A stretch of 64,000 bases of DNA. It comes from Terriglobus saanensis SP1PR4 (GTDB lineage Bacteria; Acidobacteriota; Terriglobia; Terriglobales; Acidobacteriaceae). The first letter of the stretch is position 1. Each line of letters starts with the position of its first letter. The stretch is from contig NC_014963.1 in the NCBI RefSeq assembly GCF_000179915.2, positions 4,278,001-4,342,000 on the forward strand. The letters are read 5' to 3'. Under the pieces are notes generated by a model. That model was not told where the DNA came from. It was given only the letters and a program-made list of their open reading frames with translations, and made no database searches. Below, piece by piece: positions 1 to 8,085 of this stretch. A program made the translations under genes and the position numbers.

Positions 1-45
1 TAGCTCTAAATGAACTTTTCGTTCGTTGCGCATGTGTTAACGAGT

Positions 46-330
46 TCATGCGGCCTCGATTTCGACGCGTACTTTGCGGCCGAGGGCGGTCGCGATATTA
101 ACGAGAGCATCGAGAGAGAAAAGGGAGACGCGACCGCGCAGCAGATCGCTGATGCGCGGTTGCGTGACGCCGCACTTTGCCGCGGCTACGACCTGCGTCC
201 ATTTTTCGTTCCTGACGATGGCGTCAATCTGCTGCATAAGTTCTGCGCGTACGCGGAGATTCCCTGCTTCCTCAGTTGTATCCGCCAGGGCGTCCCAGAC
301 GTTTTCAAACTGCTGCGATGTATCTTTCAT
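46..330 (-). CDS. XRE-family HTH protein (HigA-like antitoxin)
   Basis: About 94 residues with a C-terminal helix-turn-helix: WTQVVAAAKCGVTQPRISDL is a lambda-repressor-like HTH, followed by a short LDALVNIATALG helix. This layout is typical of HigA2-type antitoxins that repress their own operon and bind a RelE/HigB toxin. The start at 330 is preferred over an in-frame one at 357 because AGGA lies just upstream of the ATG. It follows kdsC on the same strand, 44 bases after its stop. No toxin gene is visible: the 45 bases beyond its stop hold nothing, and any partner would lie off the left edge. The family call is good; the antitoxin role is inferred. Confidence 0.75.
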   Translation of the reverse strand: MKDTSQQFENVWDALADTTEEAGNLRVRAELMQQIDAIVRNEKWTQVVAAAKCGVTQPRISDLLRGRVSLFSLDALVNIATALGRKVRVEIEAA

Positions 331-374
331 CGGAGTTCCTTCGAAGCGCCAGACCATCTCTCAATTTATCAAAG

Positions 375-1046
375 CTAATTGCTGCCGTTCCCGATATCGG
401 AAGCGGCGGCGATGGCGCTCTTCTCGTCACAGTACTCTTCGATGGCGTGGGCGAGGGTACCCTGCGCTTCGAGGATGAACTCGATAGCGTCGCGGCCTGC
501 ACCTTGGCCGCCAGAGTGCGGCGTGATCCAGTGGACGGTGTCTTTGACGATCTGGCGGGCGTTGGCTACACCGATGGCGAGGCCGCAGACGCGGAGAACG
601 GGCAGGTCGACGACGTCGTCTCCTACGAAGCAGATCTGGTCCAGCGTAGCACCGGTCTTTTCCATGATCTCTCGGACGGCGTTCATCTTGTGGGCCTGGC
701 CCATGTAGAGATATTCGAGGCGCAGGTCGCGGGCGCGAAGGGCGACGGAGTCCGAGACGCGCTTGGTGATCATGCCGCAGGTCAGCCCGGCGATGCGGGC
801 GAGCGAGATGCCCAGGCCATCGTGGGCGCTGAAGCCTTTGGCCTCGACGAAAGTGGTGGAGTGGATGCCGAAGCCTCCCTTTCCCTGCAGAGCGGCAATG
901 CCCTCGGAATGCACGGTCTCCTCCGTTCCGGCGGGTTTTGGGAAGACCCAGATGCTGCCATCAGTAAGGACGCCGTCTACGTCGAAGAGGAGGATTTTGA
1001 TGTTCTTTGCACGGGCAATGGCGTCTGGGGTGGCTTCGAAGGGCAT
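375..1046 (-). CDS. kdsC: 3-deoxy-D-manno-octulosonate 8-phosphate phosphatase (KdsC)
   Basis: A 223-residue HAD-superfamily phosphatase of the KdsC/YrbI type. It hydrolyses KDO-8-phosphate to KDO in the cytoplasm for lipopolysaccharide core synthesis. Visible HAD motifs are DVDGVLTDG near residue 22 (nucleophile and acid Asp), the conserved DGLGI stretch, and CFVGDDVVDLPVL near the C-terminus (metal-binding Asp pair). The length is slightly above the usual 170-190 because of a short C-terminal tail. The start at 1046 (MPFEATP) is chosen because the N-terminal extension to 1172 would run into the divergent rnc gene. Only 39 bases separate the two starts, so their promoters must overlap. No kdsD or kdsA is nearby. 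Confidence 0.88.
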   Translation of the reverse strand: MPFEATPDAIARAKNIKILLFDVDGVLTDGSIWVFPKPAGTEETVHSEGIAALQGKGGFGIHSTTFVEAKGFSAHDGLGISLARIAGLTCGMITKRVSDSVALRARDLRLEYLYMGQAHKMNAVREIMEKTGATLDQICFVGDDVVDLPVLRVCGLAIGVANARQIVKDTVHWITPHSGGQGAGRDAIEFILEAQGTLAHAIEEYCDEKSAIAAASDIGNGSN

Positions 1047-1085
1047 GAGGTGATTGTAGTTGCTCGGATTCGATAGAGTGGAGGG

Positions 1086-1844
1086 ATGGCGAAGGCGGCT
1101 AAGACGGGATTGGCGGAGCGATTGGGGTACAAATTTCGCGATGCGAAACTTTTGGACCTCGCGCTGACGCATAGTTCGCTGGCATTTGAGGCCGGCACCG
1201 CGTCCGAAAGTAACGAGCGGATGGAGTTTGTTGGCGACGCCGTGGTGGGGTTGATTGTAGCGGAGAGTCTCTTCCAGCGCTTTCCCTCACTTGGCGAGGG
1301 AGAATTAACGCGGATGCGCGCGCTGCTGGTCAGCCGCAAGCATCTGGGGGAAGTGGGCGCGCGGCTGGGACTGGGCGAGTATTTGCAACTGGGCCGTGGA
1401 GAAGAGCAGAGCGGCGGACGAAAGAAGCCCGCGCTGATGGCGAATGCGATGGAGGCCGTTCTGGCGGCGGTGTATCTGGATGGTGGTCTCTCCGCAGTGC
1501 AGGAGATCGTCGAACGCGAGGTAGTTCTGCCCAAGATGCCGGAGCTGGAGCGCGCGGCTGGCGAACAGACGCACTTCGGCGGCGTGGTTGGCGACTACAA
1601 GTCCGCCCTTCAAGAGCTGTTGCAGGCGCGGGGTGTGGGTTCTGCCGTCGCTCGCTATGTGACAGCAGAGGAGAGCGGGCCGGACCATCGCAAACATTTT
1701 CGGGTAGAGCTGATGCTCGTCGAAGGCGACGCGGCGTCCAAGAAAGAGACCCTGCTGGCCGTCGGAGAGGGCCCGACAAAAAAGGCGGCGCAGCAGAAGG
1801 CCGCCGAGATTGCGTTTCTTGAGCTGCGAGGAAAGATTGCTTGA
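1086..1844 (+). CDS. rnc: Ribonuclease III
   Basis: 252 residues, normal for the family. It cleaves double-stranded RNA during rRNA and mRNA maturation. The N-terminal endonuclease domain carries the signature NERMEFVGDAVV at residues 43-54 and the second acidic metal-binding patch NAMEAVLAAVYLDGG. The C-terminal double-stranded RNA-binding domain ends in GPTKKAAQQKAAEIAFLEL, the usual basic helix. It is the first gene of a plus-strand run: its TGA overlaps the TTG start of the following signal peptidase, so the two are translationally coupled. An rnc-lepB pairing is known in other bacteria. Confidence 0.96.
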   Translation: MAKAAKTGLAERLGYKFRDAKLLDLALTHSSLAFEAGTASESNERMEFVGDAVVGLIVAESLFQRFPSLGEGELTRMRALLVSRKHLGEVGARLGLGEYLQLGRGEEQSGGRKKPALMANAMEAVLAAVYLDGGLSAVQEIVEREVVLPKMPELERAAGEQTHFGGVVGDYKSALQELLQARGVGSAVARYVTAEESGPDHRKHFRVELMLVEGDAASKKETLLAVGEGPTKKAAQQKAAEIAFLELRGKIA

Positions 1845-2533
1845 GTGAAGTACCGCAGCACGGGGTCTTTCCAACGCTACAGTCCATGCTGCGTGCGACC
1901 GTGGTGGCCGTCTTTGTGCTGACATTCCTTTTGCAGCCGTACCGCATTCCTTCGGCTTCGATGGAAAAGACGCTGCTGGTGGGCGACTTTCTGCTGGTGA
2001 ACAAGCAGGCGCTGGCGCCGGCTGGACGTTGGAGATGGCTTCTGCCTTACCGCAAGATCCAGCGGGGGGATGTTGCCGTCTTCTATCAGCCCGTCACCGA
2101 TACGCTGCTGGTCAAACGCGTGATTGCCGTGGGTGGGGATTCTGTCGCGCTGCATGCAGGCCAGGTGGTCCTGAACGGAACCCCGCGGCCTGAAGGGTAT
2201 GCCGTTTATGCTCCAGCGGCACGGAGTCGGTTTCGCGATGATTTCCCTAACATGCAGGAGCGCGATCCCGATACCGACGCAGCCTGGTGGGTGGAGATGC
2301 GCTCCCGCGTGCAGAGTGGCGCTCTGCAGGTGCCCGGCGGGGACGCCTTCATGATGGGTGACAACCGCAATAACAGCCAGGACAGCCGGTACTGGGGATT
2401 TGTGCCGGAGACGAAGATTGTGGGCTCGCCGCTGCTGGTCTACTTTTCGGTACGCGGCGACGAAGAAGGTACGTTCTGGCATCGCTTGCGGCGTCTGGGA
2501 CGCTGGCGCAGGGTGCTTTCAGTGGTTCGGTAG
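1841..2533 (+). CDS. lepB: Signal peptidase I, copy 1
   Basis: 230 residues, an inner-membrane serine/lysine protease that removes signal peptides from exported proteins. A single transmembrane helix (about residues 18-33) is followed by PSASM with catalytic Ser40, then LLVKRVIAVGGD with catalytic Lys92, and the canonical late box GDNRNNSQDSRYWG. The TTG start overlaps the rnc stop and has GAGGAAAG upstream. This copy has canonical motifs throughout and is clearly more diverged from copies 2 and 3 than those are from each other, so it is the best candidate for the housekeeping enzyme. Confidence 0.95.
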   Translation: MSEVPQHGVFPTLQSMLRATVVAVFVLTFLLQPYRIPSASMEKTLLVGDFLLVNKQALAPAGRWRWLLPYRKIQRGDVAVFYQPVTDTLLVKRVIAVGGDSVALHAGQVVLNGTPRPEGYAVYAPAARSRFRDDFPNMQERDPDTDAAWWVEMRSRVQSGALQVPGGDAFMMGDNRNNSQDSRYWGFVPETKIVGSPLLVYFSVRGDEEGTFWHRLRRLGRWRRVLSVVR

Positions 2534-2561
2534 CGGCGGGAAGATCTTCAGGAGAGACATA

Positions 2562-3329
2562 GTGGCAGAGATGGTTCTGGAAAAGCAGGAGCGTAAGGAG
2601 ACCCTTCTGGAGTCCATCTCCGGCATGGCCCTTATGCTGGTGGTTGGTTTGTTTGTGCTGACGTTTGTAGCGCAGAACTTCGAGATTCCATCCCCGTCCA
2701 TGGTGCCTACGCTGCTCATCGGCGACCACGTACTGGTGGATCACGCGACCTTTGCTCCACCGACGAAGTGGATGCCCCTGGTCCCCTATCAAACCATCCG
2801 GCACGGCGATGTCGTGGTGTTTTTGAAGCCAACGCTGGAGGGCATGATCCTGGTGAAGCGGGCGATCGGCCTGCCGGGCGACCGGATTCACCTGCGGCAT
2901 GGCATCCTGTACCGGAATGGCGTGGCACAAAAAGAGCCGCAGATCTCCGTGCCCGACGAGAGCGACCCGATCCACACGTATGAACCGTTTCGGGATGACT
3001 TTCCGAATGGACCTGCCGATCCGCGGATGACGGCAACCTGGGCGAACGAATGGCAGAGCCATGTCGTGAATGGCGACCTTGTCGTACCGGACGACATGAT
3101 CCTCGGTCTGGGCGACAACCGCGTGGGTTCGCTCGACAGCCGATTCTGGGGGTTCATTCCCCGGGAGGCTGTTTTGGGACGCCCGCTCTTCGTGTACTGG
3201 TCGTTCATGACACCAGAGGACCAGGAACAGAAGACCAGTGCGAGCGAGCGCGTGGCCTTCTTTACCCAAGTAGTGGTCCATTTCTTTGATCAGACGCGAT
3301 GGAAGCGTACGTTTCACCGGATTGTCTGA
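2562..3329 (+). CDS. lepB: Signal peptidase I, copy 2 (tandem paralogue)
   Basis: About 255 residues starting at GTG 2562, with AGGAGAG five bases upstream. It begins 28 bases after copy 1 ends. After a charged N-terminus (KQERKETLLES) there is one membrane helix, then FEIPSPSMVPTLL with the catalytic Ser, LVKRAIGLPGDRIHL with the general-base Lys, and GDNRVGSLDSRFWGF. A roughly 50-residue insert between the Lys motif and the GDN box is shared with copy 3. It is strikingly similar to copy 3 across its length, indicating a fairly recent tandem duplication. The long polar N-terminus distinguishes copies 2 and 3 from copy 1. Confidence 0.93.
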   Translation: MAEMVLEKQERKETLLESISGMALMLVVGLFVLTFVAQNFEIPSPSMVPTLLIGDHVLVDHATFAPPTKWMPLVPYQTIRHGDVVVFLKPTLEGMILVKRAIGLPGDRIHLRHGILYRNGVAQKEPQISVPDESDPIHTYEPFRDDFPNGPADPRMTATWANEWQSHVVNGDLVVPDDMILGLGDNRVGSLDSRFWGFIPREAVLGRPLFVYWSFMTPEDQEQKTSASERVAFFTQVVVHFFDQTRWKRTFHRIV

Positions 3330-3425
3330 TTGCTTCCCACTGACCTGACGCCTGCCTTTTCCTCTGTTGGACTTCCGTTGTGAAGGCGGGTTCCGTACAC
3401 TGGACGGGGGTCGGTGAGGCACATT

Positions 3426-4223
3426 TTGTCAGAGACAGTCGTGGAGAAGCAGCAGGCCGTGGAAGTCGTAGAGGAGCGCAAGGAGACTCTGCTGGAGTCG
3501 ATCTCCGGCATGGCGTTTGTGCTGGTGGTGGGTCTGTTTGTGCTGACATTTGTCGCGCAGAACTTTGAGATTCCGTCGTCTTCGATGGTGCCGACGATGC
3601 TGATCGGCGACCACCTTGTGGTGGACCACACGACCTTTGCGCCGCCCACGAAGTGGATGCCCCTGGTGCACTACCGCCCCGTACAGCACGGCGACATCAT
3701 TGTTTTCCTGAAGCCCAATCCCGAGTCGCCTGACCTGATCCTGGTAAAGCGCGCCATCGGTCTGCCGGGCGACCGCATTCACCTGCGGCATGGTGTCCTG
3801 TATCTGAACGGCGTGGCACAGGTTGAACCGCAGATCTCCATGCCGGATGACGGTGACCCGATGCACGGGTACCAGGCGTATCGCGACGATTTTCCGAGCG
3901 CTCCGCCGGACGATAGCAATATCACCGCGCTCTGGGCGACGGAGTTGCAAAGCCACATCGTGAACGGCGAACTCGTGGTGCCCGAGGGCAAGATCTTCGG
4001 CATGGGCGACAACCGTCTGGCCTCGCTGGATGGCCGCTTCTGGGGTTTCATTCCGAAGGAAGCCGTGCTGGGACGACCGATGTTTATCTACTGGTCTTTC
4101 ATGACGTCGGAAGACCAGATGTACAAGACGAGCGCGAATGAGCGCGTGGCGTTTATGGGCCACATTCTGCTGCATATCTTTGACCAGACGCGGTGGAAGC
4201 GTACGTTCCATAGGGTAGTGTGA
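3426..4223 (+). CDS. lepB: Signal peptidase I, copy 3 (tandem paralogue)
   Basis: About 265 residues. The TTG at 3426 is chosen because it gives an N-terminus (LSETVVEKQ) that aligns with copy 2 (VAEMVLEKQ) and has GAGG six bases upstream; GTG 3414 is an alternative. Motifs are FEIPSSSMVPTML (catalytic Ser), LVKRAIGLPGD (catalytic Lys), and GDNRLASLDGRFWGF. In the last box the second Ser of the usual DSR is Gly; the first Ser and the Asp/Arg are kept. It is probably an active protease with changed specificity or efficiency, but that is inference. The stop overlaps the GTG start of the AsmA-type gene. Confidence 0.92.
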   Translation: MSETVVEKQQAVEVVEERKETLLESISGMAFVLVVGLFVLTFVAQNFEIPSSSMVPTMLIGDHLVVDHTTFAPPTKWMPLVHYRPVQHGDIIVFLKPNPESPDLILVKRAIGLPGDRIHLRHGVLYLNGVAQVEPQISMPDDGDPMHGYQAYRDDFPSAPPDDSNITALWATELQSHIVNGELVVPEGKIFGMGDNRLASLDGRFWGFIPKEAVLGRPMFIYWSFMTSEDQMYKTSANERVAFMGHILLHIFDQTRWKRTFHRVV

Positions 4224-5884
4224 CGACCCTGGAAACAAAGAGCGGTATGAGCGTTCTACGGAAGCGACTGGTGATTGCGGCATGCGTGCTGCTGGCGCTT
4301 GTGGTCCTGGCCCTGCTGCCTCCGCTGGTCAATGTTAACCGCTTTCAGCGGCGCATCGCGTCGAGCATCTCCAGGAGCGTGGGTCGGCCGGTGCATCTGG
4401 ACAGCGTCAGCATGACCCTGCTTCCCTTGCCCGGGTTCACTCTGGAAAACTTTGTTGTGAGCGAAGATCCGCAGTTTGGATCGGAGCCCGTGATGCGCGC
4501 CGATGAAGTGAAGGCAACTCTTCGCGTGAGTTCGCTGTGGCGAGGCAAGTTGGAGTTTTCCACGATCAGCCTGACCGCGCCGAGCGTGAATCTCGTGCGG
4601 AACGCTGCCGGACGCTGGAACCTGGAGACGATCCTGTTGCAGGCGTCGCAGATCGATGCGGCTCCCACGCAGCAGAAGCGTGCAGGTTCGACGCCGCGCT
4701 TTCCCTATATCGAAGCAACCGATGCGCGCGTGAATGTAAAACTGGGCGACGAGAAGACGCCGTTCAGCCTGACCGGTGCGGAGTTTGCCCTGTGGCTGCC
4801 CGATCCGCAGGAGTGGCGGCTTCGCCTGAAGGCCAAGCCCGCGCGCACCGATACGGACGCCAGCGATACGGGAGAGCTTCGCGTGGAGGCGACGCTTCGC
4901 CGCGCCGCAAAGATGAGCGACGTTCCCATCCAGGCCGAAGCCGTCTGGCGACGGACACCTCTGGGTGAAGCCAGCAAGGTTCTGGTGGGATATGACGCCG
5001 GTTGGAGAGGCGATGCAGCCGCAGAGGTGAAGGTCGATGGCACGCTAGGCGATGCCTCCGTGACGGCCACATTGCACATGACGGATGTCCGGCGGTCGGA
5101 CTTTGTTCCGACGCGCTTGATGGAGATCGACGCGCACTGCGAGGCACGCGCAACCGGAGTTCTGCGGGAGCTGCGTGGTCTGCGATGCTCGATTCCCGTA
5201 GACGCCGCGGCTCTGACGGGGACGGAAGCTGGCGGCCAGATCGAGGGCGTGAATGCTGGAACACTCGCTCTGACGGGCGACCTGCCGAGCCTCTTCGATT
5301 GGAAGTCTGCTGACCTGCAGGCGAGCCTGGCCGGTGTGGCTCCTGGCTATGCGCTGGACTGGCTGCGTCTGTTTTCGCAGAGAATCCCGCAATCCTTGAG
5401 CGCTACAGGCGAGATGCATGGGACGTTCTCTTACGGTCCCGGGACTGCTGGTCTGTGGGCGGGAAGCGCCACCTGCGATTGCGCCTTGTCTCTGCCCGTA
5501 ACGACTCGCGGAGCTGTCCTTTCCAAAACGACGACGGAGCGTCTGCCCATTCATGCCGACGCCACCATTGGCAGTGATGGAACTGGCGGCCGTTCGTTGC
5601 AGATCGTCGCGAGCGTCTCGCATGCATTGCATCCGGACAAGACGGTCGCCGATCTTCCCGGCGGAGACGCCGAAGCTTCCATCAACGGCGAAGGTCTGCG
5701 CGTACATTACCCCGCGACGACCTCCACAGAGTTTCTTGAGGCACTGGAGAGACGCCTGCCACCTCTCATGGATGGGCTGCCGGAGGGATCTGGGGAATGG
5801 GTTTCGTACCGGCCCTGGGGTGGGACGCAGATCTGGTCCAAGCCGGTGGCGGCCCCTGTGCATAAGCGTGGACACAGAGGTTAA
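4220..5884 (+). CDS. AsmA-family protein
   Basis: 554 residues. An N-terminal membrane anchor (about residues 17-36) is followed by the AsmA N-terminal signature: NVNRFQRRIASSISRSVGRP, then VHLDSVSMTLLPLPGF and a LLRVSSLW-like stretch (here VKATLRVSSLWRGKLEF). AsmA-like proteins sit in the inner membrane facing the periplasm and are linked to outer-membrane biogenesis and lipid transport. The GTG start overlaps the preceding lepB stop (GTGA), so it appears to be the last member of the rnc-lepB-lepB-lepB run. The C-terminal half has no motif I recognise. It is shorter than AsmA/TamB giants. Confidence 0.85.
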   Translation: MTTLETKSGMSVLRKRLVIAACVLLALVVLALLPPLVNVNRFQRRIASSISRSVGRPVHLDSVSMTLLPLPGFTLENFVVSEDPQFGSEPVMRADEVKATLRVSSLWRGKLEFSTISLTAPSVNLVRNAAGRWNLETILLQASQIDAAPTQQKRAGSTPRFPYIEATDARVNVKLGDEKTPFSLTGAEFALWLPDPQEWRLRLKAKPARTDTDASDTGELRVEATLRRAAKMSDVPIQAEAVWRRTPLGEASKVLVGYDAGWRGDAAAEVKVDGTLGDASVTATLHMTDVRRSDFVPTRLMEIDAHCEARATGVLRELRGLRCSIPVDAAALTGTEAGGQIEGVNAGTLALTGDLPSLFDWKSADLQASLAGVAPGYALDWLRLFSQRIPQSLSATGEMHGTFSYGPGTAGLWAGSATCDCALSLPVTTRGAVLSKTTTERLPIHADATIGSDGTGGRSLQIVASVSHALHPDKTVADLPGGDAEASINGEGLRVHYPATTSTEFLEALERRLPPLMDGLPEGSGEWVSYRPWGGTQIWSKPVAAPVHKRGHRG

Positions 5885-5934
5885 GATTCCTGGCTAAGGA
5901 GTCAATAGTGAAACGGCATCTAGTCTGAAAACTC

Positions 5935-8085
5935 TTACGGCTGGCGTTCCGTGATCGAGCGGGTATGCGTGCTGCTTCGGAGTTCCGGGGTGGTGCCGTC
6001 GTTCACTGTAACTTCGTCCGGTTGAGCGGGGGTAAGCATGCGGACCGTCGCGCGACCGTGAGCAGGAATGCGCAGGCGTTCCGTTGTGGTGAAGGTTCCG
6101 GTGCGGAGTGTAACGGGCACGTCGGTGGTGGCTCCTCCGTCGTTGGAGACGGCGATGGCCGTGATCCAGCCGCCTTCGGTTCGGACCTGCTGGCCGGTGG
6201 GTGTGCTTTCCAGCGTGCCGTGGCCGTTGGCCGTGCTTGTGCTGGGCGCAATGGAGCGCGGCGCGATGTTCACAATAGTGAGGTCAGGAAGTCCGCGGTC
6301 ATGGTTCACCCAGTCGTCGAAGAACCATCCCAGATCCTTCCCTGAGGTCTTTTCCAGCAACGCCTCGAAGCTGGCAGAGTCCTGATTCTTTGCGATCCGA
6401 AAGGCCTGCAGGGTCTGCTTCAGAGCATCTTCACCCGCAAGGGTACGAAGCATCTGGAAGATGGCTGCGCCCTTGGTGCGGTAGCAGATGGGGTCAGGGC
6501 AGGCGGTGAGAGCGGGGTGTTCAGGCATGGCGGAGGTGGAGACGGCAGCGTCCGTAGCTACGGTCGAGGACTCGTAGAGAGCGAGGGCACGCAGTTCTGG
6601 TTCGCCGGCGGCAAGGGCGGTCTCGCGGCCGGTCGGGCCTCCGAGGCGTTCGAGGTAGAGCTGCCCCATGAAGGTCGCCAGACCTTCGGAGAGCCAGGGC
6701 TCCGGCGAGTTGGACCAAGCGTGCGTAAGGGCGTGCACCATGGAGGGTGCCAGGCGAGCGGCATCGGTGATGTGCAGCGGTAGAGCGAGCGTGCTTCCCT
6801 CTTCAAAAGGCGAGGCGTTGGGTGTGCCGAGGTCGAGGAGGGTCAGTTCTTCCAGCGGCGAAGCCCCAAGCCACGCCGAGAGGAGCGGCTGAGCAAGCTT
6901 GGCCGCAGCAGTGTAGCTGGAAACGGTGTCCACGTGATTGGTTACGACCTGAAGAAGGTGGTCGGGGCTCTCAGTTGGCGACGGTACAGCAACGAAGAGG
7001 CTCGGCGTGCGAAAGCCGAGCCGGGCGAAATCCCACGTGGCGGTGGCGAGCGCTGTGGGAGCTGGGTCGGCTGTAGTTTCCTGTGGCGTGAGGGAAACCA
7101 GCGGTTGGCGCTGACCGCAGAAGAAGGCGGCATCCGGTATGGAGCCGGAGAATTCCAGGGTAAGGCGGAGGCGGAAGGTAGCCTCCTGCTGGCGAAGGCG
7201 GCTTTGGCCAACGGCGGCGAAGAGGTTGTTCCCCTCACCGAGAAAGACGGGAGGCTGAGCAACCGGATACCAGAGCACGTTGCCCATACCGCGAACGCCT
7301 TGCACCGCTGTCTCCGACGGGAGGCCAAAGCCATCCCAGTCCGAGGCAGCGGCCTGCGGCGCGGGCGCGCCGATCTGTTCGAGGCGTTCGGTGCTGGGTG
7401 TGAGTGCGCCTTCGTAGAAGAGGTCGAGATCGATAGAGGCGCCGGCGGCCAGGGGGGTGTTGAGGACGATCTCTGTCGCGGTGCCAGTATGGTCGGCTGC
7501 GGTGAAGAGGGGGTGCTGCTCGAAGTCCGCCGCCTTGTTCCCGGCGCGGGCGCTCTGCCACTTGAGGCTGCTGGAGATCTGGAGCGGGATGTGCGTAAGA
7601 GCGCTGGTGGCATCGTTGCGGACAGTCAGGCGGGCGCGGGTGGTGGTGGCTCCGGTGGTCAGGTTGAGATGCATGTCCAGGTTGTAGGCCGTGATCGCGA
7701 TGGCCTGGCGATCGGCGTCGGGGATCTTTTCCGCTGCCGTCTGCGACTCTTCGGCGGGGACGCTCGAGGAAACTCCATGGGGTTTCAGCTCCGGCGCAAC
7801 GGGCGGCGGGGCGGGAGCGTCCGGGGCGGCTTCGTCGTGGCGCTGGAAGACGACGGTGCCTTTGGGGGGTTCAGGAGCCGGTTGCGTAGTTTGGGAGTCT
7901 TGGGGGTACGTCAATGCCGCCATGAGCGGGAAGGTCGCTGCTTTCCCCTGAGATCCGTTTGTGCGCTCCGCGCGACCCCACCCTTTCGCGATAGTGCCGC
8001 GAAAGAATGGGGCACTTTGGGAGACGGAGAGTTGGGGGATCAGGAGGGTGGTGCAGAGAGCGAGAGTGGGGTAAAGCTTTTTCAC
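5935..8085 (-). CDS. Secreted M1-like (gluzincin) protein with degenerate HExxH
   Basis: 716 residues. A signal peptide is clear (residues 1-24). A proline-rich linker and a beta-rich N-terminal domain (about 130-420) resemble the M1 aminopeptidase tail/saddle. The core reads VHALTHAW at residues 450-457, then WLSEGLATFMGQLYLERLGG. M1 enzymes have HExxHxW followed by WLNEGFA: here both His and the downstream zinc Glu remain, but the catalytic Glu is Ala (codon GCC at 6730-6732). It is probably a non-hydrolytic pseudo-enzyme, though this is inference. Residues 24-42 are encoded by a dispersed repeat (7961-8015). Its start overlaps the rlmB stop, suggesting one transcript. Confidence 0.8.
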   Translation of the reverse strand: MKKLYPTLALCTTLLIPQLSVSQSAPFFRGTIAKGWGRAERTNGSQGKAATFPLMAALTYPQDSQTTQPAPEPPKGTVVFQRHDEAAPDAPAPPPVAPELKPHGVSSSVPAEESQTAAEKIPDADRQAIAITAYNLDMHLNLTTGATTTRARLTVRNDATSALTHIPLQISSSLKWQSARAGNKAADFEQHPLFTAADHTGTATEIVLNTPLAAGASIDLDLFYEGALTPSTERLEQIGAPAPQAAASDWDGFGLPSETAVQGVRGMGNVLWYPVAQPPVFLGEGNNLFAAVGQSRLRQQEATFRLRLTLEFSGSIPDAAFFCGQRQPLVSLTPQETTADPAPTALATATWDFARLGFRTPSLFVAVPSPTESPDHLLQVVTNHVDTVSSYTAAAKLAQPLLSAWLGASPLEELTLLDLGTPNASPFEEGSTLALPLHITDAARLAPSMVHALTHAWSNSPEPWLSEGLATFMGQLYLERLGGPTGRETALAAGEPELRALALYESSTVATDAAVSTSAMPEHPALTACPDPICYRTKGAAIFQMLRTLAGEDALKQTLQAFRIAKNQDSASFEALLEKTSGKDLGWFFDDWVNHDRGLPDLTIVNIAPRSIAPSTSTANGHGTLESTPTGQQVRTEGGWITAIAVSNDGGATTDVPVTLRTGTFTTTERLRIPAHGRATVRMLTPAQPDEVTVNDGTTPELRSSTHTRSITERQP
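7961..8015. repeat. Dispersed repeat, copy A, inside a coding sequence
   Basis: A 31-base stretch (7962-7992) is identical to 46377-46407. After a short divergent middle, both copies also share AAAGAATGGGGCAC. This copy lies inside the M1-like gene and encodes residues 24-42, directly after its signal peptide. The second copy is intergenic. Identity was checked base by base. Confidence 0.85.

Noticed and set aside
2349-4283. Two long minus-strand frames across the lepB genes
   Set aside because: They are antisense shadows of the duplicated signal peptidases; their similarity to each other only mirrors the duplication.
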